Below, piece after piece: positions 1-12,179 of a DNA stretch of 64,000 nucleotides; the stretch's first letter is position 1, and each line of letters begins with the position of its first letter. Below the pieces are notes generated by a model. It did not search any database. It was not told where the DNA came from and was given only the letters and a program-made list of their open reading frames with translations. Both the position numbers and the translations under genes were made by a program. The DNA lies in contig VZDJ01000301.1 of assembly GCA_008694505.1 (NCBI GenBank), forward strand, positions 7,579,274 through 7,643,273, read 5' to 3'. The DNA comes from Cyanoderma ruficeps (Eukaryota > Chordata > Aves > Passeriformes > Timaliidae).

Positions 1-21
1 ATTGCAGATGAGCCTTTCCTC

Positions 22-53
22 TCTGAGGAGGAGAGAGGAGAGAGGAGAGAGGG
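22..53. repeat. GAGA-rich simple repeat
   Basis: Several imperfect copies of a GAGAG or GAGGAGA unit follow each other. This is a short purine microsatellite on the + strand with no sign of function. Confidence 0.7.
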
Positions 54-1964
54 CCCATAAGGCGAGGATGCTGGAAGCCCTAGAAGAATCTAGGGGTCAG
101 CAGGCCAAGAGATATTGACTGTTTTAATACTGTGCAGACAAAGAGATAACCCAGAAAAGCAGGAACTGTGGTATTTAAATGGCATGATTAATTAGTCACG
201 GATGAGACAAATACGAGGGGATTATGAGAGGTAAACAAACATTTTAATATCAGTAAGAAAGAAAGGCAATAGGGCAGCTTTTGCTGGTTTCTTCTCTCTC
301 TGTATTTAGAGTCACAAAAAAAGAAGATTGTGTCCCACAAAATCGGAATGGCCAAATTTGATGCTGAAAAGAAAAATAGCCAAGATTATGAGATAGCAGC
401 TAGTGGAGATCCCTGCTGCAAGGTGTTATTGAGGCCAAAGCCTTGGTCAAATTCAAAATATGATGAAGTATTTAAACGACAAGTCAGATAGCCACTTACT
501 ACAGAAAAGTGGGCAGAAATTAGTTTGGTCTGGAAATTGGACAGTGCCTGGGGACAGAGGAAATTCTGCTACAAATGTACCATCATGTGCTTGGCTGCTA
601 TGGAAAATTTCACCTTAATCTGAGGGTGACCTCACTGAGGGCACTTGTTGAGAGAGTAACTTGTCCTCATTCAGTTCTCCATCTACATTCAATCAACCTG
701 AAAAGAAACATTAGAGGGCTAGCTGGAAAAATCCAAGATTCAATTCCTGCAAGATTGGAAGTTACAAAACTCATGAGAACAGGGTAAAGATTAATGAGAA
801 AGAGCTTAAGTGATCCTCTGACGAAACGTTTGTGGCATTTATTACTCAAGGTGGTGGCAGGTTGTTGTGCGTAGCTAACAGCAAGTGCCACTGGATAAAG
901 CAGAGGAAAACTTATAGAAAGGAGATTAAGGCTGGGATAAAACTGGGTCTGGAAAGCTACTAAACAGCAAAGTCCTCTGAAGAAAGATCTCTGAGCAGTA
1001 GAGGGAAGGTGGAAGTGGGGGTGATATCGTGGTACTGCACAATGATTATTAAAGAGGACACACAAGCCCCTCTCTGCTGCTACCAACCAAACTGCCTGTG
1101 CTCTGCTACACCAGCCCCAATTAATAAATATTAATTAAATTATTCTGAACCCGCAGACATAGATAAATCCCCCTAAAGCTGCCACTCTGGCAATCCTTTC
1201 AGAAACACATCAGCCCATGTTCTTCACTCACACACTCTACAAGCACTAAGAAGTTGGGTGTGTTCACAAAAGGCTGGTGGTGCTGCCAGCTGGAGTTCAC
1301 CACTGTCTTGAAAATGATGCAAAACAAGAGGGAATAACAAATCAAGAAGGTTTTCTCTTTTGCACAGATTCAGTCCAAGGGAAGCTCCTGGTATCAGCCA
1401 TCCACAGCTCTATCCAGTGTCCAGGGAGTGAGTAAAGCAGCTGGGGGATGTGAAGAGAAACAACAACAACAAAATGGCAAGCATGGGGGCCACAGACAAG
1501 GACAGGAGAGCAGCTGCAGCTCTGGGTGTTGCTTTCAGGCAGTCAAAGAATAAGGAAAAGAATAAAAACAGGATTTCAAAACTGCTGGTTGTGAGGAGGG
1601 TAATCAGCTGACCACTTTGGCTCGGTACTGTGTGACGTGATGTGTGCTGGCCAGAGTGGCAGGAAGGGAACAGAGCATCCTGTCATCCTGTGATGACACC
1701 TTCTGCTGGCCAGCAGGAACCTGGGAGAGGTCTTTTCTGTGCTGTTTGGGAAGAGAGGAGACTCTCTCTCTGCAAGGAGACTTCTGTGAGGGAGGGAGGA
1801 GAGCAAGGTAAAGCTACACTGGAGAGAGGAAGGGATCTGGTGAGAAACTGGGAAGATTATGGCACTCATCTGGGAAGACACAAAAACTGTCACAGAAGTC
1901 AAGGCTGGAAAGGAAATTGGAGGTGACATGAGGTCCACTCTCCTGGCCAATGACAGGATCATGG

Positions 1965-2036
1965 ATACAGAATCAGAGAATAGTTTGGGTTGGAAGGGAT
2001 CTTTAAAGGTCACCTCGTCCAACCCCAACCCTGTCT
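1965..2036 (-). mobile_element. CR1 LINE 3' tail, minus orientation
   Basis: On the + strand the text reads agaatcagagaatagtttgg, then ttggaagggatctttaaagg and cctcgtccaacccc. This is the reverse complement of the conserved CR1 3' end. Only the terminal 70 bases or so are recognisable, as expected of a severely 5'-truncated insertion. It lies about 0.7 kb upstream of the CpG island. Confidence 0.8.
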
Positions 2037-2939
2037 GTGTTTATCTGTGCAATGTCACTGTCTGTATGTCCCCAGAAGGTCACTGCCACTGATGCAGCTG
2101 CTGCAGGGTCACTCACGTTAGGCAAACATTGGCTTCTGAACTGAACTGGTTTCACTGAAGGATCCCACCTTTAACCTTTATTAGCAGACATTTATGTCAG
2201 TTTTTGGACGATGAAAGATCTCTCTCCACTGGAGACACAGCCCTGGTTGGGAATAGGTCCAGTTAGAAGGTGTAGAATGAAACTGTAACAGAGACTGAAA
2301 CCAGATCCTGGCCAGGCATCACTGGAGTTGAACCCAGTTTGGATTTGATGTCAAAATGGTCCAGTACAGATACAGGCAGGGAGTATTTCTAGAGCAAACC
2401 AAACAGCAGAAACTGAGAAACAAAACTGCAAAAAGGAGTCATCTTGATCACCAATTTCAGCTATCCTCTAAAGTAGCTACAGATATAAAATATTAAATAT
2501 ATCCTGCACCTGATACCCAACTCCTCCCAGCCGGGCCGTGCAGAGGGCTGGACAGCCCAGCATGCTGCAATGCATGAGGCATTATTTTAGTCCTAATTCT
2601 GCCTGTTCCGGGATTACAGCATTAACACCCAAATCTCACAGTGCAGCTCAAGGAGAAAACAAAGACGAGGTTCCCCACGCTCTGTCCCTGGGGTGAGGAA
2701 AGCCCTGCGCGGGAGGAGGCAGCCAGGACAGTTATTTTTTTTTCAGCAGCCAGACAGTTTGGGGGAGGTCACCCGCAGCCCTCAGGACACTTGGACAGGC
2801 AGGGAGGACTCGCAGGGAGGGGAGGTGGCCTCGGGGGTGTCAGCCCCGCGCAGGGAGCTCTGCCGGGGCCGGCACGGCCCGTGGGTATTGCCGGCGGTCA
2901 CATGCGGCAGGCGGGGAGGGGAAGCGCTGAATAATTGAG

Positions 2940-3150
2940 GAGCTGCAGCGCCCTCCTCCCTCCTTCCCTCCCTCCCTCCTTCCCTCCTCCATCCCTCTCT
3001 CCCTCCATCCATCCATCGCTCCCCCCTCCCTCCGCCCTGCGTGCGCGGCCGGGAGCCGGGGTCGGCGGTGCCGGCGCAGCCCCCCCCGCCCCGCCGGCTG
3101 CAGCAGCGCAGCCGCCCCCGCAGCGCCGCCCGCTGCCCTCCGCGCCGGCG
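2940..3150 (+). other. SLC7A14: SLC7A14 untranslated exon 1 (5' end approximate)
   Basis: A strong donor (gcgccggcg then gtgagt) stands at 3150/3151 inside the CpG island, and the acceptor before the start-codon exon is at 15771-15772. Joining them gives a leader with an untranslated first exon and an intron of about 12.6 kb. The 3' edge is read directly from the sequence. The 5' edge is a guess placed at the pyrimidine tract. Confidence 0.5.
2951..3030 (+). repeat. Pyrimidine tract (CCTCCCT/CCATC)n near the promoter
   Basis: About 80 bases are almost pure C and T on the + strand. They consist of repeated CCTCCCT and CTTCCCTC units followed by three CATC copies. Such a mirror-like polypyrimidine tract can form triplex DNA and often sits at TATA-less CpG promoters; whether it does so here is inference. 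Confidence 0.75.
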
Positions 3151-3200
3151 GTGAGTGCCCGCTCCGCGGGGAGGGGAGGGAACGGGGTGCGGGGAGCGGC

Positions 3201-3230
3201 TCGGAGCCCCTCGGAGCCCCTCGGAGCCCC
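3201..3230 (+). repeat. Three exact 10-base direct repeats
   Basis: The unit TCGGAGCCCC occurs three times in a row with no mismatches, about 50 bases downstream of the predicted exon 1 donor. It is a local GC-rich tandem duplication inside the CpG island. Confidence 0.9.
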
Positions 3231-3683
3231 TGGGGGTGCGGAGAACGAGCGGCGAGCCCGGGGAAGGTCTCGCCGGGAGCGCGGCCGTGGCCCCCCCCGC
3301 CACGCAGACGGAGCCGGGTTTGTGCCCCGCTCGGCAAAAGGAGCGCGGCGGCTCCTCCGGGCCACGGGGCACCGGCCCCGGGGGACCCCAGCCCGCTTCA
3401 GCATCCCCCTGCCCCGGCCCGGCGCGGCCCCGTGTTTACGGAGTGTCGGGGCACTCCGCGGCGGGGAGGAGAGGCGGGGGGGGCGCCGGAGCTGAGGGCG
3501 CGGGATTGATTGGAAACGGGGAAAAAACGGAGTGACAGGAGGGATAGCGGGTGGCCTGAGCGAAGCGACAGATCTCGCTACAGGTGACCGCACGGAAGAC
3601 CCCGCGGGAAGGTCGGGACGCTGCGGGAGGGGGGCAATGAGGGGAGAAGGATCCGAGTAGAAGGGAAACAGCGAGGAGCGGGC

Positions 3684-3868
3684 GGGTGACACCCGGGGGG
3701 CCGGTGACACCCTCGGGGGCCGGTGACACCCTGGGGATCGGTGACACCCCGGGGGCCAGTGAAATCCTGGGGATCGGTGACACCCTGGGGATCGGTGACA
3801 CCCCGGGGGCCAGTGACACCATGGGGTGGGGATCGGTGTCACCCTGGGGATCGGTGTCACCCTCGGGG
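3684..3868 (+). repeat. G-rich minisatellite, unit about 18 bases
   Basis: About ten imperfect tandem copies of a unit close to GGTGACACCCTGGGGATC are present. A second unit version carries CGGGGGCC in place of TGGGGATC, and the two versions partly alternate. The last copies read GGTGTCACC instead of GGTGACACC. It lies in the first 0.7 kb of SLC7A14 intron 1, within the CpG island. Units carry repeated G runs. There are no unique spacers, so it is a VNTR-type array. Confidence 0.9.
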
Positions 3869-6800
3869 CGGCTCGGGGGGTCGGTGGCTCGTGCGGCCGC
3901 GCTTCCGGGCCGGCGCTGTCCGTGGTGCTGAATCCCCGACGGGGCGGCCCCGGCCCCGCCGCGACCCCTCACACGGGCCCCGGTTACGGCTCCGTCCTCC
4001 CCCCAGCGCCGGCAAAAACTCCCCGCGACTTGGAGGCCGGTAATGGAGTTGGCTTCCTCTTTACGTCACCCCGGCTGGGTGCTGTTTGTTGATTCCACAC
4101 GGGTATTTTGGAGCTGCCTGGAACCAGCCGCCTTGCCCTCCTCGGGCCCGGCGAGGTGCGCTCCAGCAGGGCTGTTAAAAAGCCTAATCCCTGCTCTCGC
4201 AACTGCTCTGCAGCCCGGGTTTTGTGGCCTATTAAATGATAGTTGATGCTCTCCTGTCACAGGCTGTGCCGGGAGTGCTCTAACACAGGGTTCTGAAAGC
4301 AGCACCGGCCCTGGAGAGGAGGGAAAAGCCGGGTCTGGCCGACCCCAGAGGTGATTTTTGTCTCAAAAGACCCATGTCTGATTTAATCTAGCGTATTAAG
4401 TAATTAATTCTCCCAGTGTCCCTGAGTAGCAGGAAAGTACATTTTAGCATGCCAAGGCATTTGTTTGACTGCCCAAAAACTGTCATGAGGCTGAGTCTGA
4501 TTGCTAAAGATATTTACGTGTGTTTGTTTTATTGGTACACATTGCTAAGGCATGTGACTTACCAGAGTTGAAAAACATATTGTAAATAAACAAAAACCCT
4601 CAAACGAGCCAAAAACAACACTAGAGAGAAAAGTTACCTAGATTAAACTCAGTATCTGTTCTTAAAATGTATCTGTTCTTAAAATGAGAGATCTCTGTTG
4701 TATAAGAAGAGAGAATTAGGGAGTCTTGCTGAGGTCCAAGGTCTGATTTCCCATTTTCATCTATTAAAGGTGGTAAAATTTTCCACCAAACAGTTACTGA
4801 TGAGTAGTAAATAGTGTCAACAAAGAATCTTGGGTCCTCTTGACGTGAACTCAAATGTGCAGTACGTATCTGAGAAGACAGCACAGATGCAGTAGCTGTG
4901 ATAAGATGTCATCGAACAAGAACAAGGGGGAAAAAAGGCTTGTTTAGTTGCTCTTCAGTAAGTGGAGATGTAGGAAGGAAATTTTACCTCAGCCTTTGAA
5001 AACAGACTGCTGGAGTACAGGAGATGTCAACAAAAATGACAACAAAATTGGAAGTAAGGAAAAAAAAAAAGGAAGGAAAGCCGAAGCCTGTCAAGGACTG
5101 GAGAAAGGCCCTCACAGAGGAGGAATTACAGCACCTGAGAATTCACTTCATTAAAAAGCAGGGTGGGAGGTGATGTGAATCCTTGAATCTTAGAGCCTCT
5201 ACAGAAAGAAATTACCAGGCACTGAGTGATTCCTCCGTCTGCCAAAGAGAGGCACAACGTGAACTAGTGCCGAGATGCCAAAGCCAAAGGGAGGGATCAC
5301 ATTTTTGAGCAGAGGAGCGCTGGTGACCTGATGCAGGAGCCATCAGAAAACATGCTGGATTCTCCATCTGTTTATGGCAAGATTTGATGTCCTCCCAAAA
5401 TATGCAGCTTAGCCAAAACAGTCATTGGGCTCCCTGCAGGAGTAATTGCCTGGAAACCAGTGGCCTGAGACTCAGACAGAATTAACTGGGAGGACTTTAT
5501 GGTACCTTTGATCCTTAATTCCCCAAATAAGTCACAGAGATGTTACAGCTTTACTTCCAGGTGCCCCAGCCACCCCTCTAGGTAAGTACAACCCCCTCAG
5601 TGGGTGGGATTTTTAACCACAGGCCAAGAGCAGAACAAATGAATGACCAACTTCTGTTTTGAATCCTCCAATTTTCCAACTGGTTTCATTAATTAGCTCT
5701 CCCTAAAAATAATCTCTTTCTTTGTGCATGTTGCAGTAAAGAGAAGCATTTTAAAACATAAATCTTTCTCCTCAGGGAGTTATTCATGACTCTCAAGTCA
5801 AGACATATCCTTCTCTAATTTTTTTTTTGGATTATTCAAAAATGATGAAAATTTATTCTTTGTGTAACTTCAGAGGCTCAGATGGGATCATATCAGAAAG
5901 GATTCCAGCCAAAATCATTTAAAAGGATATATTTGTAGGCTGATTTGACACTGCTTCCTTCTGAAGACAGTCTGTTTTCTCAGTTCTGAAATCACGCACA
6001 TATAATGAAATTTCTTCCATGTTCCCTTAAAGGCAACAGGAGATTTTCTAGAAAATTCAATGAGAACAGGAAAACCTCCTAATGGCTAAATTAATGGTTT
6101 TTTCTCTGAAGCCCTGCAATATTCAAGCAAATAGGATGGCAAGAACTTACACAAACATAAACACAGTCCTAGGCTCTTCACGAAGCCAAGTAAAAAAAGA
6201 GGATAACAGAGCAGTCTGTAACTGACTTCTTAGTCCCCAAATAATCAAAATTTTGCTTTCAGAGCACCTGAGCTATTAAAATCATCACAATGTTTAAGCA
6301 GCATATTGTTGTTTGGATTATTAAGGCATTTTAAAAATAAGAATGTAAAAACAAAGCAAATACTCCTTCAGCTGCGTGTGGCAGTGGGATCTGTATGTCA
6401 CACAAAAACAGCATTAGCAGGGGGGCAGCATTAGTGACTCTCACATTAAAAAAAAAAAATTTCAAAGCCCCAGATCACTCCCAGATTTTTGCCCTCTATA
6501 ATATATAGAGCCATGGTTGGGTCTGAGCTTGTCAGCCTGTGAGAGACAGTAGATCTAGGTATGCAAAGTATCCAGAGCCCAGAAATAAAGCAGGCATTTT
6601 TCAGCTACTTCCTATGGATATGAAAACCTGGTCAGAGCCTCACCTCAGTCCAGGGTGAGTCTGCTGAACTCATTAAACCACCCACGTGTAAATGGGAGCA
6701 GACTGAGATCCACAGAGATTCCTAAGACCTTTTTCATTTACAAGGAATGAGACATAGCTAAGCTGTGGTTGTCAACGGGAAAATGCCAGAATTGAAATAA

Positions 6801-8759
6801 CTGGAAACTGTATTTTTTCTCTTGTATATTGAGAAAAAAGATCTCTTGAGTTTTCTTGGCTGGTTGAATAGCAATCCTGCTTCCAGACTATGCTGTCATC
6901 TTCAGGGGACTGGGTGCTCTGGCCAGCATCTATGCTCCCACCACAGCCTATCCCTTGCTGTCACCAGGCTGGAACATCTCTAAGAGAAAACTATTTTTTC
7001 TCACAATAAAACTGTCAGAGCAAAGCCCAGGCACTTATGAAACAAAGCCAGCAAGGTGGAGCCACACAGCACATGACTCTGTTGTTTCTATTCCTCTGCA
7101 CAGTCACAGTATCAATAATTCATGGAAAGTCATGATACCGTAAATTAAATCCACCTGACAGGTGAACAGAAGAAAAGCTTCTGCAGCACATGTGTTTCCA
7201 GCACCACATCCTAATTCTGAGAGGACAGGATCAAAGTGGCTTGCTGCCCACAGGGAAATGGGTTTCTGTTGCCATGCTACAACTGTCTATGGGTGTATCT
7301 TTGTCAAAGCTTTAGTGAACATCTATAAAACCACACATGTGGGCTCAGGGCAGCCCCTCTCAGCAGCCGTTGGCTCTTGTGTATTGGTGACCACGACCTC
7401 AGTCAGTGGTTTGGTCCATTCCTCCCGCACATCCTCAGCTCCCTGGGTGTGGGCCAAGTCTTCTCAACAAAGACTTTTAAAGCTGGGGATGGAGACACCC
7501 CTTTGTGCACACCGGGGCACATTCAACCTGCAGCAGCACAATTAAAACTTAGCTTTAAACACATCCCTGAGCGTTAACAAACCAGGTCTTAATGACGGAC
7601 CTGTTGAGCTGTGATGGATGAGCCACTGCCCTGTGGTGCTCAGCAATGCCAGGGTGGCTCCAGGTGGGATTTGGGCACCCTGGTCTGGTAGTGAAGGAAA
7701 GATCTGCCTCTCCTGGCTGTCCTTCACTCCCAGGTGGGAAGCACTGGGGACAGGTCTCACACCACTCCAGCCCCGGAGCAACGCACTCAGGAAGCATCTG
7801 GATTCTCCAGAGCCTTTTCTAAGACACCTGGGCACCAGCAGGTGTGTTCCACTCATTAAACAACCAGCTGGGAAGCAACAGGGACTGGGAGATGTGCAAT
7901 TAATAACCGGGGTCACCAGCTCTGCTCAAAGTAAATTAAGACAGAAAGAAGCAATATGTCGAGTTCTTTTGGCTGAGAGCTCTGGCACAAACAGGAGCTA
8001 CAGCAATAATATCTCAGCAGCTCTTCTCTTATTCATGTGCAGGCACACCAGTGGAATTATTCTTGCCAGGCAGGGCAGCACACCATGGGGACACTCTACT
8101 GACTGCAGCTGGGAGACAAAAGTCTCAGGGAAAGAGGTTTTGGGGTCTTGCTGCTAAGGGAGATTAAGAGCAAGGATGCAATTAGCTACTTTAAATTAAG
8201 GGAATCATATTGGCTCGCACTGATTCCCTTGCTACATAAGGACATCTTTGGGCAGTGCACGTGCATCGCTCAGGAATATTATAATACTCTAACTTTTATG
8301 CTATTATCACTTTTAACAAAACATAGTTCTTCATTTAATTCTGTTTGTCTAGTACCAACCCAGAGACTCATTTAGTATCAGATTTGAGTTTGTAACTCGC
8401 TGGGAAGCGTCAAAAAGCCCTCCTGCTGCAGTGCCAGGGATTACTCACACTACACATCACTTAGGTGTTGCAGTGCCTTTGCCTGACTGATGATGATAAA
8501 TGACTAAACACAAGAACTCTATTCTAAATCATCATCTTTGATCCACTTGTGATCACATTACTCATATAATCGGTTGTGCTGAAACGCAGCAGAATTACTC
8601 ATGTAAGGCAAGGGGATTTTTTTGTCCTAGTGAATAAGAAGAATAAGCAGCAAAATGTAATAAAATCAGCAGGAGCTGCTATTCACTTCTTTGGAAGTGC
8701 ATTGAGCCTACCTCAGGCTTCTGTTGAGGAATTTAGAGACAGGGGTTACAACCAGACAA

Positions 8760-9060
8760 ACTCCCCCCTAGCTCAAAGGCTCCTATTTGCATATGCAAAA
8801 AAGCTCCCGTTGATTTGCATATGCTACTACTGCTTCTTCTGGAACCTTTCGTAGGCTTGGGATTGAAGAATGTGTTTTTCCATCTTCTTCTGAGGAAAGC
8901 AGTTGTTTGAGATCCTCTCCTGCGTTAATTAGCTGATAGCCAAAATAGTGGAAGTGGGGCAGCGAGGCATAATCAATTACATTTGTGTAACTGCTGATGG
9001 AACACGATAAGTAATTAATGAGACCATGTGCACATACAAAAGATAAATGCATTTGAAACT
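8760..9060. promoter_or_regulatory. Candidate intronic enhancer with POU and homeobox cores
   Basis: This stretch holds a palindromic octamer pair (ATTTGCATATGCAAA at 8785-8799) and a second ATTTGCATATGC at 8813-8824. TTAATTA-type homeodomain cores follow near 8925 and 9012. Density and spacing suggest a conserved non-coding element for POU and homeodomain factors. This is motif reading only; conservation was not tested. Confidence 0.35.
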
Positions 9061-10046
9061 CGGCAAGAGCTGAACGGTGTTTGTAAGCTTGATGTGCTTA
9101 TTGTGTAAAAGGCCAGTTCAGACTCCTACTGAATTATTACAGAAAGGTGGAAAGATTGCTGCTGAGCGAGAGTCAGCATTGAGAGGAAAAACCCCAGCAG
9201 TTTCTTAGTGGGGAATAAAGGAATCTCTATAAAACCAGCAATCTTCAAAATTAAACTAGAGATTTAAAAATAGTGGATTTTCAGGTCCTGTATTTGATAT
9301 GCAGCGGAAATTTTTCCTGGTTTGGGTGACGAAGGCTTAGTGTTAAATCAGTTCTTTACTGAAGGATTTGTGTTTTCGTCACTGGGTTCAAAACGCTACC
9401 CAGAAATGAAATAAGTTGTCATAATGATGTATCAGCCAGACTCTTGCAAAAGTAAAAATCCATTTTGTTTAGAGAGCCTCACACATTAATAAATAACCCA
9501 TTCTGTGAATTATGTCCGATGAAAAAAGCTCTCCTGTCTGGCCTGCAGCAAACCATAATGACTTTCATTCTGCGATGTAAAAGTATGGATCCACTGAGGA
9601 AAGAAAAAGAAAAGGCAACCTAGTAATTACAGAGGTTTCCTCTTGTGTGTTGTTAAAGCAAAGACAGTTTTAAAAGGAGTATAATTCTAGAAGAAACTGT
9701 CTGATAGCCCAGGTCTACAGTTTCAGTGATACAAAGGCAGCCGTTGTCCGCTCCCACTGTGAGATTTGGTAGAAAATGTGTTATCTCATCAAAGTGGTAA
9801 TTACTGAATGTACAACCTACCACCCAAAACCAGGGAAAAGCTCAGAGTTGCAAACCCAAGGCTGGGACCATGCCACTGATGCTGCTGGCAGTCAAATTGT
9901 TAGAGGAATCCATGCCCAGCATTGCAAATGGGCAGCTCACTATATTCCAGAAAAATGAGATGATGCCTCTCCTCTTGCGACTGCTCAGGATCTGGAACTG
10001 CTACTCCCAAAAAACGAGGTTGCAGAAGGATGTGGTGGCATATTTA

Positions 10047-10170
10047 CAAGGCCAGGTTGGATGGAGCCCTGGGCAATCTAATGGAAGGTGTCCCTGCACA
10101 TAGCAGCTTGGGTTGGAATGAGATGATCTTTAGGATTCTGTCCAACCCAAACCATTCCAGGACTCTAGGA
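10047..10170 (+). mobile_element. CR1 LINE 3' tail, plus orientation
   Basis: The text aaggccaggttggatggagc, then ggcaatctaatggaaggtgt and gatgatctttaggattctgt ccaacccaaaccattcc follows the CR1 3' consensus in order. It is truncated at its 5' side and diverged, so it is an old, inactive insertion in SLC7A14 intron 1. Confidence 0.85.
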
Positions 10171-12041
10171 GTCTGTGTGAGACAAATCTGCATTCCTGGG
10201 CACCCCTGCCGTGGTGTTTAAAATCCCTGAACCTCACTGGTCAGTCCGTTGGTCCTGAGCAGCCAGACCTGTGAACCCAAACTTCCTTTGGGAGTTCCCT
10301 GTGCTCGACATCACTGCAGTTTGTGGCTGCAGAAAGGTGGGGGAGGCTGAGCTCGAAGACTTGGTGTCAGTATCTGCACTTGGAGTGCAAAATCACACAG
10401 CACCACAAATGAGCATTTGAAAGTGCACAGAGCCTCTAGGGTCCTTCTGCAGATGAGCATGTGCAGGTACAAACCCAATATTGACTCAAACAAGGCACAC
10501 CTAGGGGACCATTAATAATTTTTAGCATTGTTTCTTGTCTGCTTTGGTAGAAAACCCAGACAGATTAACAACCACACACTTCTTTAAGGCAGTGAATGTC
10601 TCCATTTTACTGGTGCAGCAACAAATTTTACTAATTTCATGTGGTTTCACTACTCTCCTAGAGGGAGCCTGTGAGAACAGCTCCAAGATGTTCCTGGTTC
10701 CCCACCTCCTGCTCAGCTCATCCATCTATTGATTTGCCATTTCCCTGCATTGTTGCAGTTTTTAGGGCTTTTACCTTCCCACCCCAAGACAACAGTGATG
10801 AACGAGACCTTTTTGCAAATGTGCAAATTGATTATACCTCTTTCTCTGTAGTTCTCTTTTTTTTTTAATTTATTTTCCTTCTGGTGGCTAAATAGCTTTG
10901 TTGCAAACCCAAATAGAGCACTTCATGCATATTGCATTATTTACAGCTTGGCACGCACAGGTTCTTCTATTTTTCATACCCTGCACCCATTCCTACATTA
11001 TTGTGCACCGTGGGAATGATTGGTACCCATGCAAAAAGGGCAGAAAACAAGGGAAAAACCAAAATGCCAGACACTGGACTGGGGCAGGTGGATTTTCCAA
11101 GGGGAAGGATGTGCCTGCAAGGATGTGCGTGAGCATCTCCAAGAGGAACATTTCAGCTTCCATGCATATGCTCCATGTGCATCCAGCCCTTAGGAAGGAG
11201 GAAAATATTGCTCCTTTCAGTCCCAGAGCTGTTCTCACTAGCCTGGTGCTCCAGGGGTTCCCAAGGGAACCTGGACCAGCTGCTTGTGAAATTGGCTTGT
11301 AATTAATCCTGGCAAAGTTTAGAACAGCTCAGTATCAAGGGATCTGCTGGCCTTCCCTGCGGCACGCTCCAATTTCACCTCTGAATGTGTCATCTCATCT
11401 CCCACCTCATCCAGGCAGGAAGATGAGCCCTCAGCTACCAAAACCTTCTCATTGCTCACCTGCATGGGCACAGATCAGTGCTCAAATATTGATTTGCCGT
11501 TTGCTTAGGAAAGGGGAAACACCAGCTGCAAGAGAGAAGGAAGCTTTAACATCACTCCCATCCTTCCCTTTGCCTTTTCCCTAATTATCCAGGCAGTCCA
11601 GTCTCTCCTCAGCAAGGACAGCAGCTAAACCATCACACTGTATCCCCCCGAAGGCTGGAAAGAGGAAGGAAGGGTGATCTCTCTGTACATGCTAATTGTA
11701 TCACTAGATTACACAATTATGCTCTTTTAATACTTGCACTATATACAAAGTTTGGGAATTCCTGTGGGCTGCCTCTGGGTGCATGACACCTTGCATTAGG
11801 TCTTTGGTAAAATTAAACATTTCCTCTTTTATTTTTCTTATTTGTCAAAAGAAGATGATGGTGGTTAGCTGTCTTACAGCAGTGCTACCACTGCCAAAGC
11901 ACTCAGCATAACACTGATGGGAGTACCATAGAAAAGTGCTGTTCAAGCCTCCACTTCCATTTTGCCATGAAGACACACAGAAAATATCCCACTTTTTCAC
12001 TTGATGCACAGAGAAAGTTGCTCTTAAACCTGAAGTGTTAT

Positions 12042-12085
12042 CCGTGGTTTAATTTAGCGACTACTGTAGTTTAAATTAACCACGG
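12042..12085. repeat. Imperfect inverted repeat (14-15 base arms)
   Basis: The left arm CCGTGGTTTAATTTA (12042-12056) pairs with the right arm TAAATTAACCACGG (12072-12085) with a single bulged T and a 15-base loop. It sits at the edge of the GC-rich part of intron 1. Confidence 0.8.
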
Positions 12086-12179
12086 CTCCACTTGAACTGC
12101 TCGAGCAGAGGTAAAAATGGAAAGATTAAAAATAAGAAAAACCCAAAATTACCAGCAAAGGCACAAGGCCAGATTGCTG

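Larger units (their letters stand above)
1..2700. other. 5' flank of SLC7A14, no gene seen
   Basis: This stretch is mixed-composition DNA with no open frame that looks like a conserved protein. It holds a short GA-rich simple repeat at its start and a CR1 tail near 2.0 kb. The open frames of 70 to 150 codons here have no recognisable motif and overlap one another on opposite strands, so I treat them as chance. Confidence 0.5.
2700..4050 (+). promoter_or_regulatory. SLC7A14: CpG-island promoter of SLC7A14
   Basis: Base composition changes sharply to very GC- and CpG-rich between about 2.7 and 4.05 kb and returns to AT-rich on both sides. The island contains a long pyrimidine tract, three 10-base direct repeats, a strong splice donor at 3150/3151 and a G-rich minisatellite. 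It is the only CpG island upstream of the SLC7A14 coding exons and lies about 12.7 kb before the start codon, so it is the likely promoter with an untranslated first exon. I cannot place the transcription start precisely. That the island drives SLC7A14 is inference from position. Confidence 0.7.

Noticed and set aside
2898..3860. A 320-codon minus-strand frame across the CpG island, with several overlapping frames
   Set aside because: The translation is proline-, arginine- and serine-rich low complexity that simply reads the pyrimidine tract and the minisatellite. Stops are rare in such GC-rich DNA and no domain is present.
3684..3868. Regular repeats considered as a CRISPR array
   Set aside because: The units are directly adjacent and imperfect with no unique spacers, and the sequence is vertebrate. 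It is a minisatellite.
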